Part shown: piece after piece, positions 1 to 8,330 of the stretch | How positions within the stretch are numbered: the stretch's first letter is position 1 | How the letters are laid out: each line of letters starts with the position of its first letter | Origin: Ralstonia mannitolilytica | GTDB lineage: Bacteria > Pseudomonadota > Gammaproteobacteria > Burkholderiales > Burkholderiaceae | DNA: 64,000 bases | Assembly (NCBI RefSeq): GCF_905397375.1 | Contig: NZ_CAJPVG010000008.1 | Coordinates: 62,001 to 126,000, forward strand | Direction of reading: 5' to 3' | Notes under the pieces: generated by a model | What the model was told of the DNA's origin: nothing | Seen by the model: only the letters and a program-made list of their open reading frames with translations | Databases searched by the model: none | Made by a program: the position numbers and the translations under genes

Positions 1-1
1 C

Positions 2-850
2 AAGAAGGTCATGTACCTGCCGGGCGCCAATGCGACCACGTTCGCGACCTCGCCCACGCAGTTCATGACGCTGATCCCGACGGTGTACAACGCCGACACG
101 CTGGGCATCCGTCCCGACCTCATCAAGCGCCCCATCAACTCATGGGCCGAGCTGCTGAACCCGGAATTCAAGGGGCGTGCGTCGATCCTGAACATTCCGT
201 CGATCGGCATCATGGACGCGGCGATGGTGGTCGAAGCCAAGGGCCTGCACAAGTACGCCGACAAGGGCAACATGACCCGCGCCGAAATCGACCTGACCAT
301 CAAGACGCTGATCGAAGCCAAGAAGGCCGGCCAGTTCCGCGCGCTGTGGAAGGACTTCAACGAAAGCGTGAACCTGATGTCTTCGGGCGAGGTGGTGATC
401 CAGTCGATGTGGAGCCCGGCGGTGACGGCCGTGCGCAGCAAGGGCATCGACTGCACGTTCCAGCCGCTGAAGGAAGGCTATCGCGCGTGGGCTGCCGGCT
501 TCGGCATTCCGAAGACGGTGTCGGGCAAGAAGCTCGATGCGGCATATGAATTCATCAACTGGTTCCTCGACGGCTGGGCCGGTGCGTACCTGAACCGCCA
601 GGGCTACTACAGCGCCGTGCTCGAAACAGCCAAGGCCAAGATGGAGCCGTACGAGTGGGCCTACTGGATGGAAGGCAAGCCCGCCGCCAAAGACATCAAG
701 AGCCCGCACGGCGATGTGCTCACCAAGGCCGGCAGCGTGCGCGACGGCGGCAGCTACGAACAGCGCATGGGCGGCATCGCCTGCTGGAACGCGGTCATGG
801 ACGAGAACGAGTACATGGTCCGCAAGTGGAACGAGTTCGTCGCCGCCTGA
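2..850 (+). CDS. ABC transporter substrate-binding protein, PotD/spermidine-putrescine type (5' truncated by window edge)
   Basis: The reading frame is open from the first bases of the window, so the N-terminus and signal peptide lie to the left; 282 C-terminal residues are visible. The segments MTLIPTVYNADTLGIRPDLI, SWAELLNPEFKGRASI and YEFINWFLDGWAGAYLNRQG are typical of periplasmic binding proteins of the extracellular solute-binding family 1/PotD group. Such proteins deliver substrate to an inner-membrane ABC importer, here encoded by the next two genes (stop at 850, next ATG at 853). The exact substrate cannot be read from the sequence; polyamine, amino acid or related organic cation is plausible. 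The ATPase gene is not in the window and presumably lies upstream. Confidence 0.9.
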   Translation, partial: KKVMYLPGANATTFATSPTQFMTLIPTVYNADTLGIRPDLIKRPINSWAELLNPEFKGRASILNIPSIGIMDAAMVVEAKGLHKYADKGNMTRAEIDLTIKTLIEAKKAGQFRALWKDFNESVNLMSSGEVVIQSMWSPAVTAVRSKGIDCTFQPLKEGYRAWAAGFGIPKTVSGKKLDAAYEFINWFLDGWAGAYLNRQGYYSAVLETAKAKMEPYEWAYWMEGKPAAKDIKSPHGDVLTKAGSVRDGGSYEQRMGGIACWNAVMDENEYMVRKWNEFVAA

Positions 851-852
851 TC

Positions 853-1806
853 ATGACGACCACAGCACCGTCCACATCGTCCGAACCGTCGGCAGCGTCG
901 GCGCCGGCCAACGACGCACCCGCTGCCGCCCGGCGCCCGGTCGGTCCGGGCCTGCAGGCGCTGCCGTTTGCGGCGGTGTTCGTGGTGTTCTTCCTCATCC
1001 CGCTGGGGCTGGTCGCGATGGTCAGCTTTTGGGATTTCAACGAGTACGCGCTGCTGCCGACCTTCACCTTGCGCAACTACGCCAAGCTGTGGGAAGGCTG
1101 CGGCCACCTCAATGAATACGGCGATCTGTGCGTGACCGCGTCGACGTATCTGTCGACGCTGCGCTTTGCGCTGGGCACCTGGGTGCTCACGCTGGTGCTG
1201 GGTTTTGCGCTGGCGTACTTCCTCGCGTTCCACGTGCGCTCGGCTGCCGTGCAGACGCTGCTGTTCGTGATCTGCACCGTGCCGTTCTGGACGTCCAACG
1301 TGATCCGCATGATTTCGTGGATTCCGCTGCTGGGCCGCAACGGCCTCGTCAACCAGACGCTGCAGGCCATGCACCTGATCGATCAGCCGCAGGACTGGCT
1401 GCTGTATTCGAACTTCTCGGTGCTGCTCGCGTACGTGCACCTCTACACCATGTTCATGATCGTGCCGATCTTCAATTCGATGATGCGCATCGACCGCGCG
1501 TTGCTCGAAGCCGCGCGCGATGCGGGCGCCACCGCGTGGCAGACGCTCTGGCATGTGATCGTGCCGCTGTCGCGCAGCGGCATCCTGATCGGCTCCATCT
1601 TCATCCTGACCATCGTGATGGGCGATTTCGTCACCGTCGGCGTGATGGGCGGCCAGCAGATTGCCTCGGTCGGCAAGATGATCCAGGTGCAGACGTCGTA
1701 CCTGCAGTTTCCGCTGGCGGCCGCCAACGCCGTGGTGCTGCTGCTGACGGTGCTGATGATCATCTGGGGCCTGACCCGCGTGGTCGACATCCGCAAGGAG
1801 CTTTGA
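853..1806 (+). CDS. ABC transporter permease, PotB-like
   Basis: 317-residue inner-membrane permease. It has an Ala/Pro-rich cytoplasmic N-terminus (about 35 residues) and then hydrophobic spans beginning LPFAAVFVVFFLIPLGLVAMVSF. The EAA loop that docks the ATPase is clear near residue 215-240 (EAARDAGATAWQTLWHVIVP). The long periplasmic segment after the first span is typical of the PotB type. ATG at 853 follows the binding-protein stop by two bases, so the genes are translationally close and one operon. It would form a heterodimer with the next permease. Confidence 0.92.
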   Translation: MTTTAPSTSSEPSAASAPANDAPAAARRPVGPGLQALPFAAVFVVFFLIPLGLVAMVSFWDFNEYALLPTFTLRNYAKLWEGCGHLNEYGDLCVTASTYLSTLRFALGTWVLTLVLGFALAYFLAFHVRSAAVQTLLFVICTVPFWTSNVIRMISWIPLLGRNGLVNQTLQAMHLIDQPQDWLLYSNFSVLLAYVHLYTMFMIVPIFNSMMRIDRALLEAARDAGATAWQTLWHVIVPLSRSGILIGSIFILTIVMGDFVTVGVMGGQQIASVGKMIQVQTSYLQFPLAAANAVVLLLTVLMIIWGLTRVVDIRKEL

Positions 1807-1807
1807 C

Positions 1808-2704
1808 ATGCAAGCGCGCTTTCGTGAACCACGCGCCCCCGGCTTCTGGCCGCTGGCATGCCTCTTCGCGCTGTTTGTGCTGTTCCTGTACGGGCCGATG
1901 CTGACGATCTTCGCACTAAGCTTCCAGGGCCCGGACGGCGGGCTGACGTTCCCGATGAACGGGCTGTCGCTGCACTGGTATCGCCAGCTGGCCGAGGGGC
2001 TGGGCGTGGTGGATATCGGCGCGGCGTTCCGGCGCTCGCTCGCACTCGGCGCGGTGGTGATGGCGCTGACCATGGGGCTCTCGCTGCTGGCCGCGCTGGC
2101 GTTTCGCAAGCGGCTGCGCGGCGGCGGTGTGCTGTTCTATGTGACGGTGGCCAGCCTGATCATGCCGTCGATCGTGGTGTCGCTCGGCATCGGCCTGCAG
2201 TTCCGGCTGATCGACACGGGCCTCAAGGCGCTGCTCACCGCGATGGGCATGAGCGATCAGGCCGACAGCTTTGGATCGTCGCTGGGCCTGTGGACCTCCG
2301 CCCTCGGTGCACACCTCACGTGGACGCTGCCGTTCGGCCTGCTCATCATGTTCGCCGTCTTCAACCGCTTCAACCCGGCCTACGAAGAAGCCGCGCGCGA
2401 CCTGGGCGCCACGCCGTGGCAGACCTTCCGCCACGTCGTGCTGCCGCTGATCGCGCCGTCGCTCATCGGCGTGGGCATGTTCGGTTTCACGCTGAGCTGG
2501 GACGAGATCGCGCGCACCTCGCAGGCCATCGGCGATGTCAACACGCTGCCGCTCGAGCTGCAAGGGTTGACCACCACCGTCACGACGCCGTCCATCTACG
2601 CGCTGGGCACGCTCACCACCGTGGTGTCGTTCGTGGTGATGGGGCTCACGATGCTGGTCATTGTTCGACTGCGCCGCCGCCAGAGTGCCGGGCGTGTCGA
2701 CTGA
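1808..2704 (+). CDS. ABC transporter permease, PotC-like
   Basis: 298-residue second permease of the importer, starting one base after the stop of the first. It has about six hydrophobic spans and an EAA motif (EEAARDLGATPWQTFRHVVLPL). Such permease pairs transport polyamines or related compounds with a PotA-type ATPase, which is absent here. The operon continues with the racemase-like gene 10 bp downstream, suggesting that the imported compound is processed by that enzyme family (inference). Confidence 0.92.
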   Translation: MQARFREPRAPGFWPLACLFALFVLFLYGPMLTIFALSFQGPDGGLTFPMNGLSLHWYRQLAEGLGVVDIGAAFRRSLALGAVVMALTMGLSLLAALAFRKRLRGGGVLFYVTVASLIMPSIVVSLGIGLQFRLIDTGLKALLTAMGMSDQADSFGSSLGLWTSALGAHLTWTLPFGLLIMFAVFNRFNPAYEEAARDLGATPWQTFRHVVLPLIAPSLIGVGMFGFTLSWDEIARTSQAIGDVNTLPLELQGLTTTVTTPSIYALGTLTTVVSFVVMGLTMLVIVRLRRRQSAGRVD

Positions 2705-2714
2705 ACGCGTGCCA

Positions 2715-3437
2715 ATGACCATCGCTACCGAATCCTCCCGCCCGCGCCGGCTGCTGTTGATCAACCCCAACACCACAAGCGCGCTCACACAGACCCTCAC
2801 ACGCTTCGTGCAGGCCGCATTGCCCGGCGATGTTGTTGTGGAATCGGTTACCGCCCGATTTGGCGCGCCGTACATCGCCACCGAAGTCGGCTACGCCGTG
2901 GCCGCGCATGCCGCGCTCGACGCATGGACGCGGGCGGAGCAGCCAGCCATCGACGCCGCCATCATCGGCTGCTTTGGCGACCCGGGGCTCTTCGCGCTGC
3001 GCGAGGTGGCGCCGTGCCCCGTCACCGGCCTGGCGGAAGCCGCGTTGATGGAAGCGGCAACGTACGGCAGTTGCGCGGTCATCACGGGCGGCCACGCGTG
3101 GGGCCCGATCCTGGAGCGTTTGCTGCCCACGCTGGAGGGCGGCCACACCGTGCGCGACATCCATACCGTCGAACTCGACGGGGCCGCGCTATACGCCGCG
3201 CCGGATGCGGCAGAACAGATCTTGATCGGCGCCTGCACGACCGTCCTGCGGCGCCAGCCCGTGGATGCGATCGTGCTGGGCGGCGCCGGGCTGGCGGGCC
3301 TCGCGCAGAAGCTGCAAGCCCACGTTCCCGTACCGCTCATCGACAGCGTGACAGCAGCCGCGCGCCAGGTATGGCATGCCCAGCGCGGCGGGCATGGCGC
3401 GCTGCCGGCGTGGATGGCGCCCGCCACGCACGCTTGA
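2715..3437 (+). CDS. Asp/Glu/hydantoin racemase family protein with second catalytic cysteine replaced
   Basis: 240 residues from the ATG at 2715; an earlier in-frame ATG would overlap the permease, so the later start is preferred. LLLINPNTTSALT at the N-terminus and IIGCFGDPGL (Cys86) match the Asp/Glu/hydantoin racemase superfamily, whose members use two cysteines as acid/base pair. The second motif, normally VLGCAGM, reads VLGGAGL here (Gly190), so the classical two-cysteine mechanism is not possible as written. It may act as a one-cysteine family enzyme such as a decarboxylase, isomerase or hydrolase, or on a different substrate. It is the last gene of the ABC importer operon. Confidence 0.85.
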   Translation: MTIATESSRPRRLLLINPNTTSALTQTLTRFVQAALPGDVVVESVTARFGAPYIATEVGYAVAAHAALDAWTRAEQPAIDAAIIGCFGDPGLFALREVAPCPVTGLAEAALMEAATYGSCAVITGGHAWGPILERLLPTLEGGHTVRDIHTVELDGAALYAAPDAAEQILIGACTTVLRRQPVDAIVLGGAGLAGLAQKLQAHVPVPLIDSVTAAARQVWHAQRGGHGALPAWMAPATHA

Positions 3438-3449
3438 ACGGGGTGCGGG

Positions 3450-6400
3450 CTACATGTTGCGCCGGTACTGCCCGCCCACCTCGAACAGCGCATGCGTGAT
3501 CTGCCCGAGCGAGCAGACGCGCACCGCATCCATCAGCACGGCAAACACGTTCTGATCGTCAATGACCGCGCGCTGCAGGCGCTGCAGCATGGCGGGCGCT
3601 TCCCGGGCATGCCGCGCATGAAACGCTTCCAGGCGCGCGAGCTGGCTCTGCTTCTCTTCCTCGCTGGACCGTGCCAGTTCGATGTGCGGCGGCACCACGC
3701 TCTCGGCGTCGGGGTTGCGGAACGTATTCACACCGATGATCGGCAGCGAGCCATCGTGCTTGCGCTGCTCATACAGCATCGACTCTTCCTGGATCTTGCC
3801 GCGCTGGTAGCCGGTTTCCATCGCCCCCAGCACACCGCCGCGCTCGGCAATGCGTTCGAACTCCTGCAGCACGGCTTCTTCCACGAGGTCCGTCAGCTCG
3901 TCGATGATGAAGCTGCCCTGGTTCGGGTTCTCGCACTTGGCCAGGCCCCACTCGCGGTTGATGATGAGCTGAATGGCCAGCGCGCGCCGCACCGATTCGG
4001 CCGTCGGCGTGGTGATCGCCTCGTCGTAGGCATTCGTGTGCAGGCTGTTGCAGTTGTCGTAGATGGCGATCAGCGCCTGCAGCGTCGTGCGGATATCGTT
4101 GAAGGCAATCTCCTGCGCGTGCAATGACCGGCCCGACGTCTGCACGTGGTACTTCAGCTTCTGGCTGCGCTCGTTCGCGCCGTACTTGTCTCGCAGCGTC
4201 ACCGCCCAGATGCGGCGCGCGACGCGGCCGAGCACGCTGTATTCCGGGTCCATGCCGTTGGAGAAGAAGAACGACAGGTTCGGCGCAAAGTCATCGATGT
4301 GCATGCCGCGCGCGAGGTACGCCTCCACATACGTGAAACCGTTGGCCAGCGTGAAGGCGAGTTGCGAGATCGGGTTCGCGCCCGCCTCGGCGATGTGGTA
4401 GCCCGAGATCGACACCGAGTAGAAATTGCGCACCTGGTGGTGCACGAAATATTCCTGGATATCGCCCATCACCTTGAGCGAAAACTCCGTCGAGAAGATG
4501 CAGGTGTTCTGCCCCTGGTCTTCCTTCAGGATGTCGGCCTGCACCGTGCCGCGCACGTTCTGCAGCACCCACGCGCGAATCTTTGCCTCTTCGTCCTGCG
4601 TCGGCTCTCGCCCATTGTCGGCGCGGAATTTGTCGAGGTTCTGGTCGATGGCGGTATTCATGAACATCGCCAGGATCGTCGGTGCCGGGCCGTTGATCGT
4701 CATGGACACCGACGTGTTCGGGCTCGTGAGGTCAAAGCCGTCGTACAGCACCTTCATGTCGTCAAGCGTGGCGATCGACACCCCCGAGTTCCCGATCTTG
4801 CCGTAGATGTCCGGGCGCACGGCCGGGTCTTCGCCGTAGAGCGTGACGGAGTCGAACGCGGTGGAGAGCCGCTTGGCCTCCATGCCTTCCGAGACGAGCT
4901 TGAAGCGACGGTTGGTGCGGAAGGCATCGCCCTCGCCCGCGAACATGCGCGTCGGGTCTTCGTTTTCGCGCTTGAAGGCGAACACGCCGGCGGTGTACGG
5001 AAAGCTGCCCGGCACGTTCTCGCGCATCAGCCAGCGCAGCACTTCGCCGTCGTCTTCGTACGGCGGCAGCACGACCTTGCGGATGGTGGTGCCCGAGAGC
5101 GTGGTGTGCGTGAGCTGCGTGCGGATTTCCTTGTCGCGAATCTTGACGACGTATTCGTCGCCGGAATACGCGCGGCGCAGGTCGGGCCACATGGCGAGCA
5201 GCTTGCGCTCGGCGGCACCGAGCTGCGCGTCGCGCTCGGCCGCCTGCTTGTCGAGCGCCGACAGCGTCTGCACGGTGGCGCCCGCTTGCTCCAGCATGCG
5301 ATGGCTGGCACGCAACTGCTGGCGCTCGCGCGCGAGGCGGCTTTGCGCGTCGACGCGGCGGTGGTAGCCGCGCACGGTGTCGGCCACTTCGGCCAGGTAG
5401 CGGGCGCGCGCCGGCGGCACGATGGCGTCGTGGCTCGTGGAGCATTTGCCGGCTGGGCGCGGAAGCGTGCGGCTCGACAGCGCCATGCCGCGCTCGGCCA
5501 GCCGATCGGCCAGCGCGTGGTACAGCGCCGTCACGCCGTCGTCGTTGAAGTGCGAGGCCTGCGTGCCGAACACCGGCATGTCTTCGGGGCGGGCGTGCCA
5601 TTGCTCACGGTTGCGCTGCACCTGCTTGGCGACGTCGCGCCAGGCGTCCTGCGCGCCCTTTCGGTCGAACTTGTTGATCGCCACCAGATCGGCAAAGTCG
5701 AGCATGTCGATCTTCTCCAGCTGGCTGGCGGCGCCAAACTCGGGCGTCATCACATACAGCGACAGATCGACATGCGGCACGATGGCCGCGTCGCCCTGCC
5801 CGATGCCGGAGGTCTCGACGATGACGAGATCGAACCCGCCCGCGCGGCAGGCGGCAATCACATCGGGCAGCGCGTCGGAAATCTCGCGACTCGCCTCGCG
5901 CGTGGCCAGCGAGCGCACGAAGATGTTCGGATGATTGATCGCGTTCATGCGAATGCGATCGCCCAGCAGGGCACCGCCCGACTTGCGCCGCGACGGATCG
6001 ATCGAGATGACGGCAATGCGCAGCGTGTCCTTCTGGTCGAGCCGGAAGCGGCGGATCAGCTCGTCGGTGAGCGACGACTTGCCTGCGCCGCCCGTGCCCG
6101 TGATGCCGACCACCGGCGTCGGCTTGACCGCCGCAGCCGCGCGTACGGCGTCGCGCAATGCCGGATCGATGCGGCCCGATTCCAGCGCCGTGATCAGCTG
6201 CGCGAGGGCGCGGCGGTCGCCGTTGGCGACGGGCTCCAGCGTGGCAGGTGCATAGACGGAAAGATCGATGTCGCAGCGCTGCACCATGTCGGCAATCATG
6301 CCGGCCAGACCCATGCGCTGACCGTCTTCGGGGCTGTAGATGCGGGCGACGCCGTAGTCCTGCAGTTCTCGGATCTCCGCCGGCACGATCACGCCGCCGC

Positions 6401-6737
6401 CGCCACCGAACACCTGGATGTGCTCGCCGCCGCGGGCGCGCAGTGCGTCGATCATGTACTTGAAGTATTCGACGTGGCCGCCCTGGTAGCTGGACACCGC
6501 AATGCCCTGTACGTCTTCCTGCAGCGCCGCGTTGACCACCTCGTCCACCGAGCGGTTGTGCCCGAGGTGGATGACCTCGCAGCCCATCGACTGCAGGATG
6601 CGCCGCATGATGTTGATCGACGCGTCATGCCCGTCGAACAACGATGCGGCCGTCACGAAACGCACCTTGTTGCGCACCGGCGCGGCTGCGCTGGCAGGCG
6701 TGGGATCGGCCGCGCGGGCAGCGGAAAGATCGGTCAT
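3450..6737 (-). CDS. icmF: Fused isobutyryl-CoA mutase IcmF (B12-binding domain, G-protein chaperone, mutase subunit)
   Basis: 1095 residues from the ATG at 6737; the frame is open further upstream but that part is compositionally unlike the protein. Order: B12-binding domain with FDGHD (residues 34-38, the DxH cobalt-ligand motif) and GGGGG at about 111; MeaI-like GTPase with Walker A GTGGAGKSS near 214-222; then the large mutase barrel (YEDDGEVLRWLMRENVPGSFPYTAGVFAFKR onward). It interconverts isobutyryl-CoA and n-butyryl-CoA with adenosylcobalamin, and related fused enzymes also act on pivalyl- or isovaleryl-CoA. The built-in GTPase loads and protects the cofactor. Length and order match the family. 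It converges on the racemase-like gene with a 12-bp gap. Confidence 0.96.
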   Translation of the reverse strand: MTDLSAARAADPTPASAAAPVRNKVRFVTAASLFDGHDASINIMRRILQSMGCEVIHLGHNRSVDEVVNAALQEDVQGIAVSSYQGGHVEYFKYMIDALRARGGEHIQVFGGGGGVIVPAEIRELQDYGVARIYSPEDGQRMGLAGMIADMVQRCDIDLSVYAPATLEPVANGDRRALAQLITALESGRIDPALRDAVRAAAAVKPTPVVGITGTGGAGKSSLTDELIRRFRLDQKDTLRIAVISIDPSRRKSGGALLGDRIRMNAINHPNIFVRSLATREASREISDALPDVIAACRAGGFDLVIVETSGIGQGDAAIVPHVDLSLYVMTPEFGAASQLEKIDMLDFADLVAINKFDRKGAQDAWRDVAKQVQRNREQWHARPEDMPVFGTQASHFNDDGVTALYHALADRLAERGMALSSRTLPRPAGKCSTSHDAIVPPARARYLAEVADTVRGYHRRVDAQSRLARERQQLRASHRMLEQAGATVQTLSALDKQAAERDAQLGAAERKLLAMWPDLRRAYSGDEYVVKIRDKEIRTQLTHTTLSGTTIRKVVLPPYEDDGEVLRWLMRENVPGSFPYTAGVFAFKRENEDPTRMFAGEGDAFRTNRRFKLVSEGMEAKRLSTAFDSVTLYGEDPAVRPDIYGKIGNSGVSIATLDDMKVLYDGFDLTSPNTSVSMTINGPAPTILAMFMNTAIDQNLDKFRADNGREPTQDEEAKIRAWVLQNVRGTVQADILKEDQGQNTCIFSTEFSLKVMGDIQEYFVHHQVRNFYSVSISGYHIAEAGANPISQLAFTLANGFTYVEAYLARGMHIDDFAPNLSFFFSNGMDPEYSVLGRVARRIWAVTLRDKYGANERSQKLKYHVQTSGRSLHAQEIAFNDIRTTLQALIAIYDNCNSLHTNAYDEAITTPTAESVRRALAIQLIINREWGLAKCENPNQGSFIIDELTDLVEEAVLQEFERIAERGGVLGAMETGYQRGKIQEESMLYEQRKHDGSLPIIGVNTFRNPDAESVVPPHIELARSSEEEKQSQLARLEAFHARHAREAPAMLQRLQRAVIDDQNVFAVLMDAVRVCSLGQITHALFEVGGQYRRNM

Positions 6738-7046
6738 GTCTCCACCTTCGATAAGTGGGGCGCCGGCGCTGGATGTGTTGTACGGCGCACAAGGCGACGC
6801 GTGCCGGTCGGCGGGTCGAACAGACAGTATTTTCGGGGTTGGCGCGGTCGTCAACGGGCCGCACGGGCGATGGCCTGTTGAGCCCTCCGCGCAAATAGGC
6901 ACGTCGCCACCCGGGCCGGTTTGCGCAAATCGCGGACGACCGGAGCGGTCCGATCTCGGTGCAACACCCAGCTTGCACACAATCGATACAACTCGTTAGA
7001 GTCGGCTTTTGGTCGGAAACGGGTCCGGCCACAGGGGGAACGTCCA
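6738..7046. other. Intergenic region between divergent icmF and an exported-protein gene
   Basis: 309 bp without a supported gene. It contains a perfect 10-bp palindrome TTTGCGCAAA at 6920-6929 and a half-related GCGCAAAT about 30 bp away (6889-6896). Either could be an operator for icmF or its divergent neighbour. A possible weak promoter for the rightward gene is TTGCAC near 6973 with TAGAGT 18 bp later. An SD-like aggggga lies at 7033-7039, just before the ATG at 7047. No terminator or RNA gene was recognised. Confidence 0.4.
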
Positions 7047-8075
7047 ATGCCAAGCCGCGCAACGACGATGCGCTGGTGTCTGATTGCCTTGCTGGCGTGG
7101 TCCGGCCACGCCCTGGCGTGGGACTACACGCCCGGCGCCATCCCGGGGCTGATCAGCGTGCTTGGCTTCCTGACGGTGCAATCGCAGGCGCTCGACCGCG
7201 CCATCCAGCGCTTTCCCGGCCAGCGTGAAGAGCTGATCCGCGCCCGTACCCAGTTCGACAACACCTTCCCGCAGGCGCTGGTCCGCACACGCCGCCTGAT
7301 CGCCGGCATTCCGCTCTCCGACGACGAGCGCCAACTGCTGATCGAGCGTGCACTCGACGTCCACCAGCCGAGCGTGGGCATTTCCACGCAGACGCCGCAG
7401 ACCGCCCACTCGCTGGCCGAACGCGTGGTGGCGCGCGCGCAAGGCAGCCAGGACCGCGCCACGCTGCAAACGCTGCTGGCGGTGGTCTACGACGACCGGC
7501 CCGCCGAAGAGCTGAGCAGCCGCTTTACGCAGGCCGTGACGTTGTCTGACTGGCCGAACGCGCGCGGCGCGAGCGTCAACCTGCGGCTGCCGTTCTCGTG
7601 GGAACGCGTGCCGCCCACGCCGCCGCGCAAACCCGACCCGGCGCGCGTGGCGATCGGCGCGTGGGCCAACCAGGGCGGCTCGGGGCTCTCGCGCATGGAA
7701 CTGATCGTGCGCCCCACCGAAGGCGACCTTGAAGCGGTGCCCGACAACCGCGAACCGCGCTGGATGCGCGATGCCGTCAAGCAAGCAGTGGCGGCGCCCT
7801 GCCGGCTGCTGGGCTGGGGCACGCAATCGTTCGGCGGGCGCAGCGGCGTGTGGGCCAGCTACATCGGCGAATCGCCCGGGCCGCATCCCCCGCGCGCGAC
7901 CGGCAACACGCTGGTCGGCCGCGTCTTCATGGTGCCGACCGACGGCGCGCTGCTGATGCTGCACATGCAGTCTCCCGCCACGTCGCCCGAGCAGGCCAGC
8001 GCCGTGCGGCTGCGGTACGAGCCGCTGTGGAACGGCGTGGCGACATCGTTCAGCGTGTCAGGCGCCAAGCCGTAA
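7047..8075 (+). CDS. Exported protein of unknown function
   Basis: 342 residues from the ATG at 7047, which follows an SD-like aggggga. The N-terminus (MRWCLIALLAWSGHALA) is a cleavable signal peptide ending in AxA, so the protein is probably periplasmic. The rest is soluble, with alternating helical segments (LDRAIQRFPGQREELIRARTQF) and no cysteine-rich or known catalytic motif that I recognise. One cysteine (PCRLLGWGTQSFGG) lies near residue 252. It is divergent from icmF and upstream of the ammonium transporter, with no obvious link to either. No function is assigned. Confidence 0.75.
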   Translation: MPSRATTMRWCLIALLAWSGHALAWDYTPGAIPGLISVLGFLTVQSQALDRAIQRFPGQREELIRARTQFDNTFPQALVRTRRLIAGIPLSDDERQLLIERALDVHQPSVGISTQTPQTAHSLAERVVARAQGSQDRATLQTLLAVVYDDRPAEELSSRFTQAVTLSDWPNARGASVNLRLPFSWERVPPTPPRKPDPARVAIGAWANQGGSGLSRMELIVRPTEGDLEAVPDNREPRWMRDAVKQAVAAPCRLLGWGTQSFGGRSGVWASYIGESPGPHPPRATGNTLVGRVFMVPTDGALLMLHMQSPATSPEQASAVRLRYEPLWNGVATSFSVSGAKP

Positions 8076-8174
8076 CACCCCCCACCGCCGTACGCACCAC
8101 GACGGCGCATCCCCCCTCCTGCCGCACCAATTCAAAGCAGAGACGCACCGATTTCGAGCCACCTGCAGCGAGCA

Positions 8175-8198
8175 GTGCGAAGGCGATGTCCTTCGCAC
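8175..8198. promoter_or_regulatory. Perfect 9-bp inverted repeat upstream of the amt promoter
   Basis: GTGCGAAGG and CCTTCGCAC flank a 6-bp spacer and lie 36 bp upstream of the sigma-54-type element. There is no T-run, so a terminator is unlikely. The position suits an activator-binding site, but the sequence is not the classical NtrC site (GCAC-spacer-GTGC); here the order is reversed. The role is unknown. Confidence 0.4.
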
Positions 8199-8234
8199 GG
8201 CCCTGGTGCGCCATGCCACCTTTTTGCACACCGT

Positions 8235-8250
8235 TGGAACAACTTTTGCA
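8235..8250 (+). promoter_or_regulatory. Sigma-54 (-24/-12) promoter for the ammonium transporter
   Basis: TGGAAC, five bases, then TTGCA. This matches the sigma-54 consensus TGGCAC-N5-TTGCA with one mismatch and exact spacing between the GG and GC elements. It lies about 80 bp upstream of the amt ATG. Sigma-54/NtrC control of amt genes is well established in proteobacteria, so promoter and gene support each other. Confidence 0.75.
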
Positions 8251-8330
8251 TCTGTCGGCGCTTTTTGCGTCATTTATGGGCACACGCTGCACCCGGATGA
8301 CGCTGACCCTCAACCCGCACGACAACCGCA

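Noticed and set aside
4146..6881. A 911-codon open frame antisense to icmF
   Set aside because: Shadow of a GC-rich gene: composition is Arg/Ala/His-rich without recognisable domains, and the icmF strand has full family motifs.
8206..8249. TGCCAC-N4-TTGCA at 8216-8230 as a second sigma-54 promoter
   Set aside because: Spacing is one base too short between the GG/GC elements; the downstream TGGAAC-N5-TTGCA has exact spacing.
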